Shown: positions 32,392 to 40,957, numbered from the stretch's first letter. The stretch is DNA of 64,000 nucleotides from Variovorax guangxiensis (GCF_003952165.1 NZ_RXFT01000013.1:1-64000), one strand, 5' to 3'. Numbers and translations are program-made. Notes: generated by a model not told the origin, from the letters alone.

Positions 32392-33648
32392 CTATCTGGA
32401 TGGCTTCCAGGCCGAGACCGCCAGCAGGAAGGCGCGCGTTTCGGCATAGGGCTCATCGCGGCCCGGCGGCATGTAGCTGAGCTTCACGACCACCGTGCGG
32501 GTGGCCGGTTCGACGTACGTGTACTGGCCTTGCAGCCCAAGGGCGTAGTACGCGCCGGTGCTCGGAAAGGTCCACCACTGGTAGCCGTATCCGCCGTTCG
32601 GCGAGTCGCTGCCGGGCACCGAGGCCGTCGCCGCCTTGACCCACTTCTCGGGAATGATCTGCTTTCCGTTCGCCCGGCCGTTGTTCAGGAAAAGCAGTCC
32701 AAGGCGCGCCCAGTCCCTCGCGGTTGCATTGAATCCCGCCCCGGTGAACTCGCGGCCCACGCCCGGGCCGCCGTCCATGATGAAGAAGCCGTTGCTCTCC
32801 GCGCCCAGGGGCTCCCACAGTTTCTCGCTCATGTAGCCCGCAAAGGTGGTGCCGCTGACGCGTTCGACCAGCCAGCCGAGCACGGCCGTGTCGATCGTCT
32901 TGTAGGCGAAGTGGCTGCCCGGCGGATGCGCACGCCCGATGGTCGTGGCGACATCCGCGAAGCGCGAGGTGTTTCGCACGAGCGACGACATGTGGTTGCT
33001 CGCCGCGATGCCGGGATTCTGGAAGTCGTACCGCTCCTCGTAGTCCACTCCGGACCGCATCTCCAGCACCTGCCGGATCGACACGTCCCTGTAGGCGCCG
33101 CGCGCGAGCTCGGGGAGGTACTTGACGATCGGATCCTCGATCGAGGCGATGCGTTTCTCCTCCAGCGCGATGCCGACCAGGGTGGAGACGATGGATTTCG
33201 TCATGGACCAGCCCATGAACCGCGTGCTGTCGTCGCAAAGGTTGCGGTAGTTCTCGTAGACGATGGCGCCGTCCTTGATGACCACAAGGGCGTTGGTGTA
33301 GGTGCGGTCGAGGAAGTCCTCCGGAGTGCGGGCGGCGCCTGCGAACTCGTAGCGGAAGTTCAGCGGCGCGTCGTTGCGCGGAATGGCCCATGTCGCGCGC
33401 CGGTGGATGACTTCCCGGGTGTCGAAGATCCGGTCCATCGAGCGGAAGGTCAGTGCGTTGATGCCCGGGTTCAGCATCTGCCAGCGCACTTCCTGGAGCG
33501 CGACGGGAACGGAAGAAGCCGGCGCGCCCGCGGGCGGGGGCGGCATCGGTTGCGAATGGGCGGCGCAGGCAAGCAGTGCCAGGCCGCATGCGGTTGCGAG
33601 TCCGCGCGCTCGCAGGCTGGCGGCCATGGTTTGGAAGCCGAGTCTCAT
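32392..33648 (-). CDS. Serine hydrolase, class C beta-lactamase-like, putative lipoprotein
   Basis: Protein of 418 residues. The leader MRLGFQTMAASLRARGLATA is followed by a lipobox, LLAC, placing Cys28 as the lipid-bearing residue. The catalytic S-x-x-K motif is SMTK at residues 148-151 (GWSMTKSIVSTLVG). The domain is the class C beta-lactamase/D-alanyl-D-alanine-carboxypeptidase-like fold, whose members include esterases, amidases and peptidases; true beta-lactamase activity is not implied. It would be anchored in the envelope. A LuxR-type regulator gene lies 110 bp upstream on the same strand. It converges on the dehydrogenase gene ending at 32352. Confidence 0.87.
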   Translation of the reverse strand: MRLGFQTMAASLRARGLATACGLALLACAAHSQPMPPPPAGAPASSVPVALQEVRWQMLNPGINALTFRSMDRIFDTREVIHRRATWAIPRNDAPLNFRYEFAGAARTPEDFLDRTYTNALVVIKDGAIVYENYRNLCDDSTRFMGWSMTKSIVSTLVGIALEEKRIASIEDPIVKYLPELARGAYRDVSIRQVLEMRSGVDYEERYDFQNPGIAASNHMSSLVRNTSRFADVATTIGRAHPPGSHFAYKTIDTAVLGWLVERVSGTTFAGYMSEKLWEPLGAESNGFFIMDGGPGVGREFTGAGFNATARDWARLGLLFLNNGRANGKQIIPEKWVKAATASVPGSDSPNGGYGYQWWTFPSTGAYYALGLQGQYTYVEPATRTVVVKLSYMPPGRDEPYAETRAFLLAVSAWKPSR

Positions 33649-33758
33649 TGGCGAATTCCTTGGGTGTAGTGCCCGCTCTCGCAGGCTGAGCTTTGGAGCC
33701 GGCAGCGTAGCGAGCGGCCTTCGCGGTCAGGCCTCTGCAAATGAGGAGGGGCGGGAAA

Positions 33759-34802
33759 CTACGGGGCCTCGCGCGTGCCAGAGCCCAGGGCGGACAGAAG
33801 CTCGATCTTGTTGCGCACGCCGAGGGCGGCGTACACGTTGCGCAGGTAGGTGCGCACTGTCGCGGGGCTCAGATCGAGCCGCTCGGCAATCTCCTTGTAG
33901 GAGCGGCCCTCGGCGTACAGGGTGGCGGCCCGGCGTTCGCGCGGGGCGAGTGGATCCCCGGGGCTTCGGTCTTCGAGCACCAGCGCGAGCAGGCGACCGC
34001 AGGGCGCGATCGACACGCGATCCGAGCGGCCCATCGCGACGGAGCACGGCGCCTGGCGGGCCAGGTCCGCGATGTCGGGAGGCAGCATCGTTCCCTGCCA
34101 GTCGGGATGGGCCCGGTGGAGGACCTGCCCCAGCCTTGCGCCCAGGTAGAGCAGGCGGCCTGCGCCATCGGCGAACGCATACGCGCTCCACGCGCGGCCC
34201 GGCACGGCGCCTTGCAGGCCGTCGAGCACATCGCGCCAGTGCTGCACGAGGTGGCGCGTGAACTCGCCGAAGATGACGGCCTCTTCATCGCGGAAAGCCG
34301 AGTCGGCACCGCGGCGGTAGATCGATACGAAGAACAGCAGCCCGCTCGCCGGCAACTCCAGCGTGATCGCCATGGCGTGATGGAGGCCGTGCCGCTTGCA
34401 GAACGTGTCGACCGTGCTCCCCGGCGCATGCCTGCCGTCGCCCGAGCCGCCGCGCAGCACCACGCCGCAGTGTGCAATGGATGCACTTGCGAACTCGTCC
34501 GCGTCGGCGAGCGCATTCCACTCCTGCGCGAAGCTGGCGCTCAGCCCGATGCTGCCGTGCAGCCAGTTCCTGGGCGGGCTGCCGTCAGAGCCGGGCGAGA
34601 CTTCTCCCCACCATGCCGAGTCGAAGGGAACCAGGCTTTTCAGCACCAGAAGGGCCTCGCGGTGCATGTCCTGCGCATTGCCGGAACGAGCGAGGGTGAC
34701 CAGGGCCAGAAGGCACATCCCGAAATCCCTCAGGGTGGCCAGGCCGGACTCCGCCGGTACGCTCTCCAGCGTGCGCATGGTGGATGGGGCTTGCGCGGTC
34801 AT
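33759..34802 (-). CDS. LuxR-type helix-turn-helix transcriptional regulator
   Basis: Regulator of 347 residues. The C-terminal LuxR/GerE helix-turn-helix is clear: LAPRERRAATLYAEGRSYKE, then IAERLDLSPATVRTYLRNVY and LGVRNKIELL. The preceding 270 residues show no receiver domain and no autoinducer-binding signature; they may form a GAF- or PAS-like sensor. A LuxR protein without a receiver suggests direct ligand sensing. It may control the serine hydrolase gene downstream. No clear ribosome-binding site was found at this ATG, and an in-frame ATG eight codons later is possible. Confidence 0.86.
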   Translation of the reverse strand: MTAQAPSTMRTLESVPAESGLATLRDFGMCLLALVTLARSGNAQDMHREALLVLKSLVPFDSAWWGEVSPGSDGSPPRNWLHGSIGLSASFAQEWNALADADEFASASIAHCGVVLRGGSGDGRHAPGSTVDTFCKRHGLHHAMAITLELPASGLLFFVSIYRRGADSAFRDEEAVIFGEFTRHLVQHWRDVLDGLQGAVPGRAWSAYAFADGAGRLLYLGARLGQVLHRAHPDWQGTMLPPDIADLARQAPCSVAMGRSDRVSIAPCGRLLALVLEDRSPGDPLAPRERRAATLYAEGRSYKEIAERLDLSPATVRTYLRNVYAALGVRNKIELLSALGSGTREAP

Positions 34803-34903
34803 GCGGGCGAAACCGGGTGTTGGTCGGAAAAAGTGTATCTGCCAAGACTGGGGGCTTCTTGCTGGATACGTCGAGCGCGCGGCCAGCCGGCGGCCTCGGC
34901 CGG

Positions 34904-35455
34904 TCAGGGCGCGAACACCTCCGGATGGGTATGGCGCCAGGCGCCGATGCAGCCGATCAGGCAGACGGTGTGGCTGATCATCGTGCGCTCGCGCCCCTGG
35001 CCGGCGAACGTGATCGCCAGGTTCAGGTGTTCTTTGCGCCAGGCCAGCACCCTGCCGGAGAACCCGGGCCGCTCATGCTCCTCGTCCAGGTCGGGTGGGC
35101 CGTGCGCGTCGATGCAATCCTGCGGCGTCGAGCCGATGGCGAGGCCCATAGGAAGAGGGCCGGAAAACGGCGCCTTGATCCTGTCGTCCGATCCGGGCGC
35201 GAGAAGCTCCACGGAGCCGACGATCCATGCTTCGTCCTCGGGGTGGTTCGATCCCGTCAGTCCGTTCAGTTTTTGCGCCTGGTAGATGTCGATGCGCACG
35301 GACGCCTTGGGTATCCAGATGATCTCCTCGCTCGAGGAGAACGCACCCGGACCGGAAACCCTCTTGACGCCCAAGGAGCCCAGTACCTCGCGAACCTTCT
35401 TGCTGTCGAAAGGCTGGCCGATCATTGCGACCAGCCGTTCTGATATTTCTTTCAC
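34904..35455 (-). CDS. Hypothetical protein
   Basis: Protein of about 183 residues that I cannot place in a named family. It contains IIWIPKASVRIDIYQAQKLN and a C-terminal stretch with LPMGLAIGSTPQDCIDAHGP and VLAWRKEHLNLAITFAGQG. The latter layout (a helical lead, a WR strand and a short LNLAI strand) recalls immunity-type proteins, but that is only an impression. The GTG start is chosen because AGAGG lies eight bases upstream; a longer form starting at the ATG at 35563 is also open. It is read divergently from polB. Base use is slightly less biased to G/C than in its neighbours. Confidence 0.6.
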   Translation of the reverse strand: MKEISERLVAMIGQPFDSKKVREVLGSLGVKRVSGPGAFSSSEEIIWIPKASVRIDIYQAQKLNGLTGSNHPEDEAWIVGSVELLAPGSDDRIKAPFSGPLPMGLAIGSTPQDCIDAHGPPDLDEEHERPGFSGRVLAWRKEHLNLAITFAGQGRERTMISHTVCLIGCIGAWRHTHPEVFAP

Positions 35456-35717
35456 TCGAGAGACCTCTGCTTCGTACGTTGCGATGGGCCGATGCCCAAG
35501 AGACGGCGCGGCATGATAGGTGATCGAGCCATGCGGAAGCTTCGGGGTCGGGCGCAAAGCCATGACAAGATGGCCGCGGCCCGGCCGACATCGGCGGATC
35601 CAGTCTTTGCCAAAGGTCGAGGCAGGCGCGCAGCCCCGGCCAAGGTTCCGCGGAACGTGGCGATGACTGCGCAAGAATCGGGCGTGACCGAGTCCGCCCT
35701 TCTTTCTTCGCACCCCC

Positions 35718-38111
35718 ATGTCTCAGCCTCACGCGGCGTCCACCGAACTCAAGGGATTCATCCTCACCCGCCACTGGCGTGACGCACCCGCCGGCACCGA
35801 GATCGAGTACTGGCTGGCCACGGATGCAGGACCGGTGAAGGTGCTCCTGACCTCCCAGGCCTGCGTCGCGTTCGTCGCCGCCCGGCACCGCGCGGCAGTG
35901 GAGGCGCAGCTTGCCGCCATGCCAGGGATGGAGATTCGCGAGCTCGACCTGAAGACCTTCGGGCAGGAACCCGTCGTCGGTGTCTATGCGAGGCACTTCC
36001 GGCAACTGGGCCGGTTGGCGCGTGCGCTGCAGCCGCAAGGCGTTCCTGTGCTCGAAGCGGACGTGCGTCCGCACGACCGCCATCTCATGGAGCGCTTCAT
36101 TACCGCCGGCGTGCTGGTGGAAGGAGGGCGGGCAGGCCGCGCCAACGTCGTCGACGGCAAGCTCAGGCCCGCGCCAGAGTTCCGCCCGGCGCTGAAGGTG
36201 GTGTCGCTGGACATCGAAACCAGCCAGCACGAAGCGCTCTATTCCATTGCACTGGACGGCCTTCCGCAGCGCGTGGTCTTCATGCTGGGCGAGCAGCCAT
36301 CCGGGCGGGATGAGCCTGCGGACTTCTCTCTCGTCTATTGCCCGACCCGCAAGGCCATGATCGAGAAGCTCAACGAATGGTTCGAGAGGAACGATCCGGA
36401 CGTCATCGTCGGCTGGAGCGTCATCCAGTTCGACCTGCGGGTGCTGCAGAAGACGGCCAACGACTGCGGGACGCAACTGCTTCCGGGACGGGAGCGAGGT
36501 GCCATCGACTGGCGCACCCATCCGGGCAAGCAGGGCTATCTGTTCGCGTCAGTGGCCGGGCGGGTGATCGTCGATGGCATCGAGGCACTGCGGGCCGCGA
36601 TGTGGAGCTTTCCTTCCTTCAGCCTGGAGAGCGTCTCGCAGGCGCTGCTCGGCGAAGGCAAGGCCATCGGCGACGAGTACGACAAGATGGCCGAGATCGA
36701 GCGGCGCTACCAGGAGGACAAGCCCGCGCTCGCGCACTACAACATCCGTGATTGCGAGCTCGTCCTGCGCATCTTCGAGAAGGCGAAGCTGCTGCAGTTC
36801 GTGCTGGAACGAGCGCAGACCACCGGCCTGCAGATCGACCACTTCGGCGGCTCCATCGCGGCGTTCAGCCACCACTACCTGCCTCGCATGCATCGCCTGG
36901 GCTACGTGGCGCCGAACGTGGGCGAGATCCCGAGCAAGGCCTTTCCCGGGGGCTACGTGATGGACTCGAAGCCGGGGTTCTACGACTCCGTCGTGGTGCT
37001 GGACTACAAGAGCCTCTATCCCTCGATCATCCGCACCTTCCTCGTCGATCCCGTGGGCCTGGTGGAAGGCTCCGGTGCCGGCGCCGCCGACCCGGCCGCG
37101 GTCGTGCAGGGCCCCCAGGGGACGACCTTTTCGCGCACGAAGCACTGCCTGCCGGAGATCGTGACCACGCTCTGGCGCGCGCGCGACGAGGCCAAGCGGG
37201 CCGGGAACGAACCGCTGTCGCAGGCGCTGAAGCTGCTGATGAACTCGTTCGCCGGCGTGCTGGGCGCATCGGAGTGCCGCTTCTTCAATCCCAAGCTGGT
37301 GTCGGCCATCACTCTTCGGGGCCACGAGATGATGAAGCTCACGCGCGAGTTCGTGGAACGCCGGGGCTACGAGGCCATCTACGGCGACACCGACTCCATC
37401 TTCATCTGGCTCGGGCGCACCCACACCAACGAGGAGGCGCATGCCGTCGCGGCGGGCCTCGTGAAGGACATCAACGGCTGGTGGACGCGCACCCTGCGCG
37501 AGACGCACGGACTCGAGAACTTCCTCGAGATCGAGTTCGACACCCACTACAGCAAGTTCTTCATGCCCACCATCCGCGGCTCCGACGTGGGCAGCAAGAA
37601 GCGCTATGCCGGCCTGGGCAAGGACGCCGCGGGCAAGGAGGAAATGATCTACCGCGGCCTGGAGATGGCTCGCAGCGACTGGACCCCGCTGGCGCGGCAG
37701 TTCCAGGAGGGGCTGCTCTCGCGCATCTTCCGCGGCGAGCCCTACGAGGAGTTCGTGAGGGAGTACGTGCGCTCGACGCTGTCAGGCGGCCAGGACGAGC
37801 TGCTCGTCTACAGGAAGCGCCTGCGCCATCGCCTGGATGCCTACCTCGTCAACGTGCCGCCGCAGGTGCGCGCCGCGCGCCTGGCCGACGAACACAACGA
37901 CCGGCTTCGTCGGCCCAGGCAGTACCAGAACGGCGGCTGGATCCGGTACGTCATGACGCGCAACGGTCCGGAACCGATGGAGACCCTCCACTCCCGGATC
38001 GACTACGACCACTACCTGAGCCGGCAGCTGCAGCCGATCGCGGATGCCATCCTGCAGCCCATGGGAGAGAGCTTCGCGGCCCTGACGAGTTCGCAGCAGC
38101 ATCTTTTCTAG
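35718..38111 (+). CDS. polB: DNA polymerase II
   Basis: Family B DNA polymerase of 797 residues, close to the 783 of Escherichia coli Pol II. Exonuclease motifs are SLDIETS (Asp165, Glu167), VIVGWSVIQFDL and YNIRDCELVL. Polymerase motifs are VLDYKSLYPSII near residue 427, KLLMNSFAGVLGASE near 505 and YGDTDSIF near 554. The enzyme takes part in repair and translesion synthesis and is SOS-induced in enterobacteria. No LexA box was found directly upstream here, although a perfect one lies 0.9 kb beyond its end. The gene stands alone in its direction. Confidence 0.95.
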   Translation: MSQPHAASTELKGFILTRHWRDAPAGTEIEYWLATDAGPVKVLLTSQACVAFVAARHRAAVEAQLAAMPGMEIRELDLKTFGQEPVVGVYARHFRQLGRLARALQPQGVPVLEADVRPHDRHLMERFITAGVLVEGGRAGRANVVDGKLRPAPEFRPALKVVSLDIETSQHEALYSIALDGLPQRVVFMLGEQPSGRDEPADFSLVYCPTRKAMIEKLNEWFERNDPDVIVGWSVIQFDLRVLQKTANDCGTQLLPGRERGAIDWRTHPGKQGYLFASVAGRVIVDGIEALRAAMWSFPSFSLESVSQALLGEGKAIGDEYDKMAEIERRYQEDKPALAHYNIRDCELVLRIFEKAKLLQFVLERAQTTGLQIDHFGGSIAAFSHHYLPRMHRLGYVAPNVGEIPSKAFPGGYVMDSKPGFYDSVVVLDYKSLYPSIIRTFLVDPVGLVEGSGAGAADPAAVVQGPQGTTFSRTKHCLPEIVTTLWRARDEAKRAGNEPLSQALKLLMNSFAGVLGASECRFFNPKLVSAITLRGHEMMKLTREFVERRGYEAIYGDTDSIFIWLGRTHTNEEAHAVAAGLVKDINGWWTRTLRETHGLENFLEIEFDTHYSKFFMPTIRGSDVGSKKRYAGLGKDAAGKEEMIYRGLEMARSDWTPLARQFQEGLLSRIFRGEPYEEFVREYVRSTLSGGQDELLVYRKRLRHRLDAYLVNVPPQVRAARLADEHNDRLRRPRQYQNGGWIRYVMTRNGPEPMETLHSRIDYDHYLSRQLQPIADAILQPMGESFAALTSSQQHLF

Positions 38112-38203
38112 CCCGGCAGAGGGGATCAGTCGCCGGGTCTTTCTCTGGTTTTCAGCAGCGAGCCCCGAAAGCAGACGTGCTTGCGGACGCCTGCAGCCTG
38201 CCG

Positions 38204-38455
38204 CTACCGCAGTGCGACCTCGGCTCCATCGGCGGCCACCATGACGCCGGGCGAAGCTTCGTCGATCTCGATGCGCACGCCCATGTGTTTCGTCGCGCTC
38301 ATGTCCCGCTCGCCCGGAATGGTCATGAGCTCCAGGCAATGGACGTATTCGGCGCGCAGTGCCGGGCTCAGCACGAACTTCTGGGGATAGGCGTTGTTGT
38401 TGGCTCTCCAGTGCTCGGAGAGCTTTTCGGTCATCTGCAGGTAGAGGGTGGTCAT
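38204..38455 (-). CDS. Small hypothetical protein
   Basis: Protein of 83 residues with MTTLYLQMTEKLSEHWRANN at the start and a middle YVHCLELMTIPGERD. It has no signal peptide, membrane segment or known motif. G/C at third positions and the position in an otherwise empty gap support coding. It is convergent to polB, 92 bp away. No function is offered. Confidence 0.6.
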   Translation of the reverse strand: MTTLYLQMTEKLSEHWRANNNAYPQKFVLSPALRAEYVHCLELMTIPGERDMSATKHMGVRIEIDEASPGVMVAADGAEVALR

Positions 38456-38494
38456 CCGGGGATTGTCGCGGCGCCGCGGTCACCCGGATTCAGT

Positions 38495-38701
38495 TCAATA
38501 GCACTGGAACAGCACACCCTGCTCCGCGGGTGCCCTGCCAAGCCAGCGCGGCGTCTTGTCGCGCGCATCGCAGTAGTCGGAGGCCTGGACATAGGTCATG
38601 GCGCGCAGCACGCCTTCGCGGACTTGCATCACTTCGTTGGGTGGGGTCGAGCAGCCGGCCAGGACCAGGAGAGCAAGCGGAAGCAGTGTGCGCCAATTCA
38701 T
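38495..38701 (-). CDS. Small lipoprotein
   Basis: Protein of 68 residues with a short lipoprotein signal (MNWRTLLPLALLVLAGCS), whose lipobox LAGC makes Cys17 the lipid-bearing residue. The mature part has two further Cys and ends in LFQCY; it may be held by a disulphide. No family is recognised. It lies 9 bp after the end of the SOS-associated hypothetical gene on the same strand and could be cotranscribed with it. Confidence 0.7.
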   Translation of the reverse strand: MNWRTLLPLALLVLAGCSTPPNEVMQVREGVLRAMTYVQASDYCDARDKTPRWLGRAPAEQGVLFQCY

Positions 38702-38710
38702 CGGGGCATT

Positions 38711-38986
38711 CTAAGACCGCGGATCGTTGGAGCTGCGCCCGCGCTCGGGGTAGAGATACTTGAAGTATTCGCCGGAGCGGCCGAACAGCTGCCGCGCCAG
38801 CTGGACCGGATCTTCACCCTTGTGCTTCTCGTAGAGCACGGGCCCCCAGATGATGAAGCCGTCGATGCTGAGGCTCTTCGGGGAGGGCTCGATGGCCTTC
38901 CACGCATGCGCGAACTTCGAGATCCAGGCCAGCGCATCCTTGAGCGCATGGTTGGGTGGGGCGGGCGTTTCTTCGGTTGGGGGCAT
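38711..38986 (-). CDS. Hypothetical protein downstream of a LexA box
   Basis: Protein of 91 residues (MPPTEETPAPPNHALKDALA at the start, then WISKFAHAWKAIEP and VLYEKHKGEDPVQLARQLFG). The start was chosen because AAGGA lies eight bases upstream; the ATG three codons earlier directly abuts that site. No domain is recognised and no signal peptide or membrane helix is seen. A perfect LexA box 24-39 bases upstream lies in the divergent promoter gap, so DNA-damage control is likely. The small lipoprotein gene follows after 9 bp. Confidence 0.65.
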   Translation of the reverse strand: MPPTEETPAPPNHALKDALAWISKFAHAWKAIEPSPKSLSIDGFIIWGPVLYEKHKGEDPVQLARQLFGRSGEYFKYLYPERGRSSNDPRS

Positions 38987-38997
38987 GGCGTGCATCC

Positions 38998-39026
38998 TTG
39001 CTGAAAAGACTGTACAAATATACAGT
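38998..39026 (+). promoter_or_regulatory. Candidate sigma-70 promoter read to the right
   Basis: TTGCTG (38998-39003) and TACAGT (39021-39026) are separated by 17 bases, the optimal spacing. The -10 hexamer overlaps the LexA box, so LexA would block it. A start site near 39033 is expected. A weaker leftward promoter with TATATT as -10 can be read across the same box. Confidence 0.5.
39010..39025. promoter_or_regulatory. LexA box (SOS operator)
   Basis: CTGTACAAATATACAG matches the proteobacterial LexA consensus CTGT-N8-ACAG exactly and has the favoured A/T-rich centre and a flanking TA. It lies between the leftward hypothetical gene at 38986 and the hairpin-rich transcript candidate to the right. 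This is the only perfect box noticed in the intergenic gaps. Confidence 0.85.
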
Positions 39027-39031
39027 AAACT

Positions 39032-39220
39032 ATGCCCATGGAAAACAAGCTGTTCACAAACGGGCCTGGTGGCTCGACGACTGTCCGGCATGTCCATCCG
39101 GTTTTTCTGATTTCTCCTTGACGGGTAAACCGTCCCCCGCCGGTCAACCTGAGCGGGGGCCTTGATGCATTGCCAAGCAGATAGGCATTTCAAGCCCAGC
39201 CTCGTGCTGGGCTTTTTTTT
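39032..39220 (+). ncRNA. Candidate SOS-regulated small RNA
   Basis: A promoter-like sequence covered by a LexA box is followed by about 190 bases with successive hairpins: GACGG/CCGTC (39120-39134), CCCCCGC/GCGGGGG (39134-39159) and the terminator stem at 39193-39213. A 27-codon frame starting at 39038 (MENKLFTNGP, ending at 39121) is possible but would be nearly leaderless and has no ribosome-binding site, so a non-coding RNA is preferred. Betaproteobacteria are reported to carry a family of LexA-controlled toxic small RNAs, as I recall; membership here is unverified. The boundaries are inferred from the promoter and the terminator. No gene other than this was found in the 375 bases between 38986 and 39362. 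Confidence 0.5.
39193..39220 (+). terminator. Strong intrinsic terminator
   Basis: An 8-bp stem (AGCCCAGC with GCTGGGCT, loop CTCGT) runs into eight T. There is no conventional gene directly upstream on this strand, which supports an independent short transcript from the LexA-box promoter. Confidence 0.88.
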
Positions 39221-39302
39221 GCAGGCGGCACCCGTGTGCGGCCCCGTGAAGCCGCGCTTCTTTTTGCCTGGGCGCAAGGCTATAGTCGGCAGGCACTGTC
39301 AC

Positions 39303-39319
39303 ATTGCAGTCACTGCAAT
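39303..39319. promoter_or_regulatory. 17-bp perfect palindrome before the methyltransferase gene
   Basis: ATTGCAGTCACTGCAAT is self-complementary around a central C. It lies about 43 bp upstream of the methyltransferase start and about 20 bp after a possible -10 (TATAGT, 39281-39286). It may be an operator or, in RNA, a leader hairpin. The -35 is poor, so the promoter assignment is weak. Confidence 0.45.
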
Positions 39320-39361
39320 CTCCGCTCTCGCCCGCCTGCCCAGATCCCGAAAAGGACGCCC

Positions 39362-40957
39362 GTGCCGGATTCCCTGACCTCCGAGTTGACCAGCTACTAC
39401 GACACGGTGCCCTATGACTCGCATCCGTTCCCGCAATCGGCGATGGAGCACCTGGAAGCGCTGGCCTTTCTCTTCGGTCTCGACGTTCCTCCTCCCGCAA
39501 CGGCCCGCGTGCTCGAACTCGGCTGCGCCGCCGGCGGCAACCTGATTCCCTTCGCGGCACGCCATCCCCAGGCGCGCGCGGTCGGCGTCGACCTGTCGAC
39601 CGTGCAGGTGGCGCAGGGCATGGCGGCCATCGCGCGTGCGGGGCTCTCGAACATCGAGCTCAGGGCTTTCAATCTCGCGGACATCGATGCCTCGTTCGGC
39701 CAGTTCGACTACATCGTCTGCCACGGCGTCTACAGCTGGGTGCCGGCCCCGGTGCAGGAGGCGATCCTGCGCATCTGCGCCGAGAACCTCGCACCGGACG
39801 GCGTTGCCTACGTCAGCTACAACGTGTACCCCGGCTGGAAGGCCCGCGAGATCGTGCGCGACGCGATGATCCTGCGCGGCGGCCCCCGCGACTCTCCCGA
39901 CGAAAAGCTCTCCTATGCCCGCGGCATGCTCGACTTCCTCGAGCAGTCGGCCCGCGCCGACAGCGTGCTCAAGAAGACGCTCGAAGAGGCGATGCCCATC
40001 GTGCGCAACGCCAACAGCTCCTACCTGCTGCACGAGTTCCTCGAACCCTGCAACGCGCCGTGCTATTTCAAGGAGTTCGTCGCGCGCGCGGAGGCCTGTG
40101 GCCTTGCCTATCTTTGCGATGCCGAGCCGTCGACGATGTTCGTGCAGAACTACGGCGAGAAGGTGCGCGATCCGCTGCTGCGCGAATGCGGCGGCAGCCA
40201 GGTGCTCATGGAGCAGTACCTCGACTTCCTGGTCAACCGCACGTTCCGGCAGACGCTGCTGGTGGGGCAGTCGCATGCCAGGGACATCCGCTACAAGCTG
40301 CAGCCCGGGCGCATCCGCCAGCTCGAACTCGCCGGCATGTTCAAGACCGAGGACGGCACCGCGCTCTCGCTCGACGCGCGCGAGCAGCCCTGCAATGCGC
40401 AGCGCGGCCTCAAGGTCACGATGCGGCTGCCGGTGCACAAGGCGGTGGCGCATCTGCTCGACACGCGCTATCCGGCCTCGATGTCCGCCGGAGCGCTCAT
40501 CGGGGCCGTGGCCGGGCTGGTGGGACAGCCCGTAGCGGCGGTCGAGCCGGCCGTGATGGCCATGGTCGAGGAGCTGCTGATCCTCGGCGCCTTGCGCTTC
40601 AGGCGCTCGCCGGTGCTCACGGCCGATGCGATTTCCAGCCTGCCCCAGGCGCTTTCCGCGGTGCGGGGCTCGGTGGCCCTGGTGGCGGGCGCCAGCGTCA
40701 CGGCCAGCACCTGCAACCAGTGGCACGAGCACGTGACGGTGTCGCTGCTCGAACGCAGCCTGCTGCCGCTGCTCGACGGCACCCATTCGCACGAGGCGCT
40801 GGCAGAGCATCTCGAAGCCGAGGTGCGCAGCGACCGGCTGCGCTTCGTCAAGGACGACAAGCCGCTGACCGAGCCGGCGGCCGTCCGGGAGTTCGCGCGC
40901 CAGCAGGTCGCGATCGCGCTCGACGCATTGCGCCGCAAGGCGCTGCTGACGGCCTGA
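39362..40957 (+). CDS. Class I SAM-dependent methyltransferase with methyltransferase-regulatory domain
   Basis: Protein of 531 residues. The SAM-binding motif VLELGCAAGGNLIPFAARHP and the VGVDLS acidic strand lie near residues 55-85. A second domain from about 210 to 300 matches the methyltransferase-regulatory domain (PKMT type), and a C-terminal helical part follows. This architecture is found in methyltransferases that act on proteins, including outer-membrane protein lysine methylation in Rickettsia; the target here is unknown. The start is GTG, preceded by AAAAGGA at a good distance; no suitable ATG stands closer. A 17-bp palindrome lies in its leader. Confidence 0.87.
   Translation: MPDSLTSELTSYYDTVPYDSHPFPQSAMEHLEALAFLFGLDVPPPATARVLELGCAAGGNLIPFAARHPQARAVGVDLSTVQVAQGMAAIARAGLSNIELRAFNLADIDASFGQFDYIVCHGVYSWVPAPVQEAILRICAENLAPDGVAYVSYNVYPGWKAREIVRDAMILRGGPRDSPDEKLSYARGMLDFLEQSARADSVLKKTLEEAMPIVRNANSSYLLHEFLEPCNAPCYFKEFVARAEACGLAYLCDAEPSTMFVQNYGEKVRDPLLRECGGSQVLMEQYLDFLVNRTFRQTLLVGQSHARDIRYKLQPGRIRQLELAGMFKTEDGTALSLDAREQPCNAQRGLKVTMRLPVHKAVAHLLDTRYPASMSAGALIGAVAGLVGQPVAAVEPAVMAMVEELLILGALRFRRSPVLTADAISSLPQALSAVRGSVALVAGASVTASTCNQWHEHVTVSLLERSLLPLLDGTHSHEALAEHLEAEVRSDRLRFVKDDKPLTEPAAVREFARQQVAIALDALRRKALLTA

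Noticed and set aside
35503..35717. An expected LexA box upstream of polB
   Set aside because: No CTGT-N8-ACAG or near match was found in the divergent gap, so SOS control of this polB is not claimed.
39038..39121. A 27-codon frame (MENKLFTNGP...) as an SOS-induced toxic peptide
   Set aside because: It has no ribosome-binding site, would start within a few bases of the predicted transcript start, and lacks a hydrophobic membrane segment. A non-coding RNA is the simpler reading, but the peptide is not excluded.
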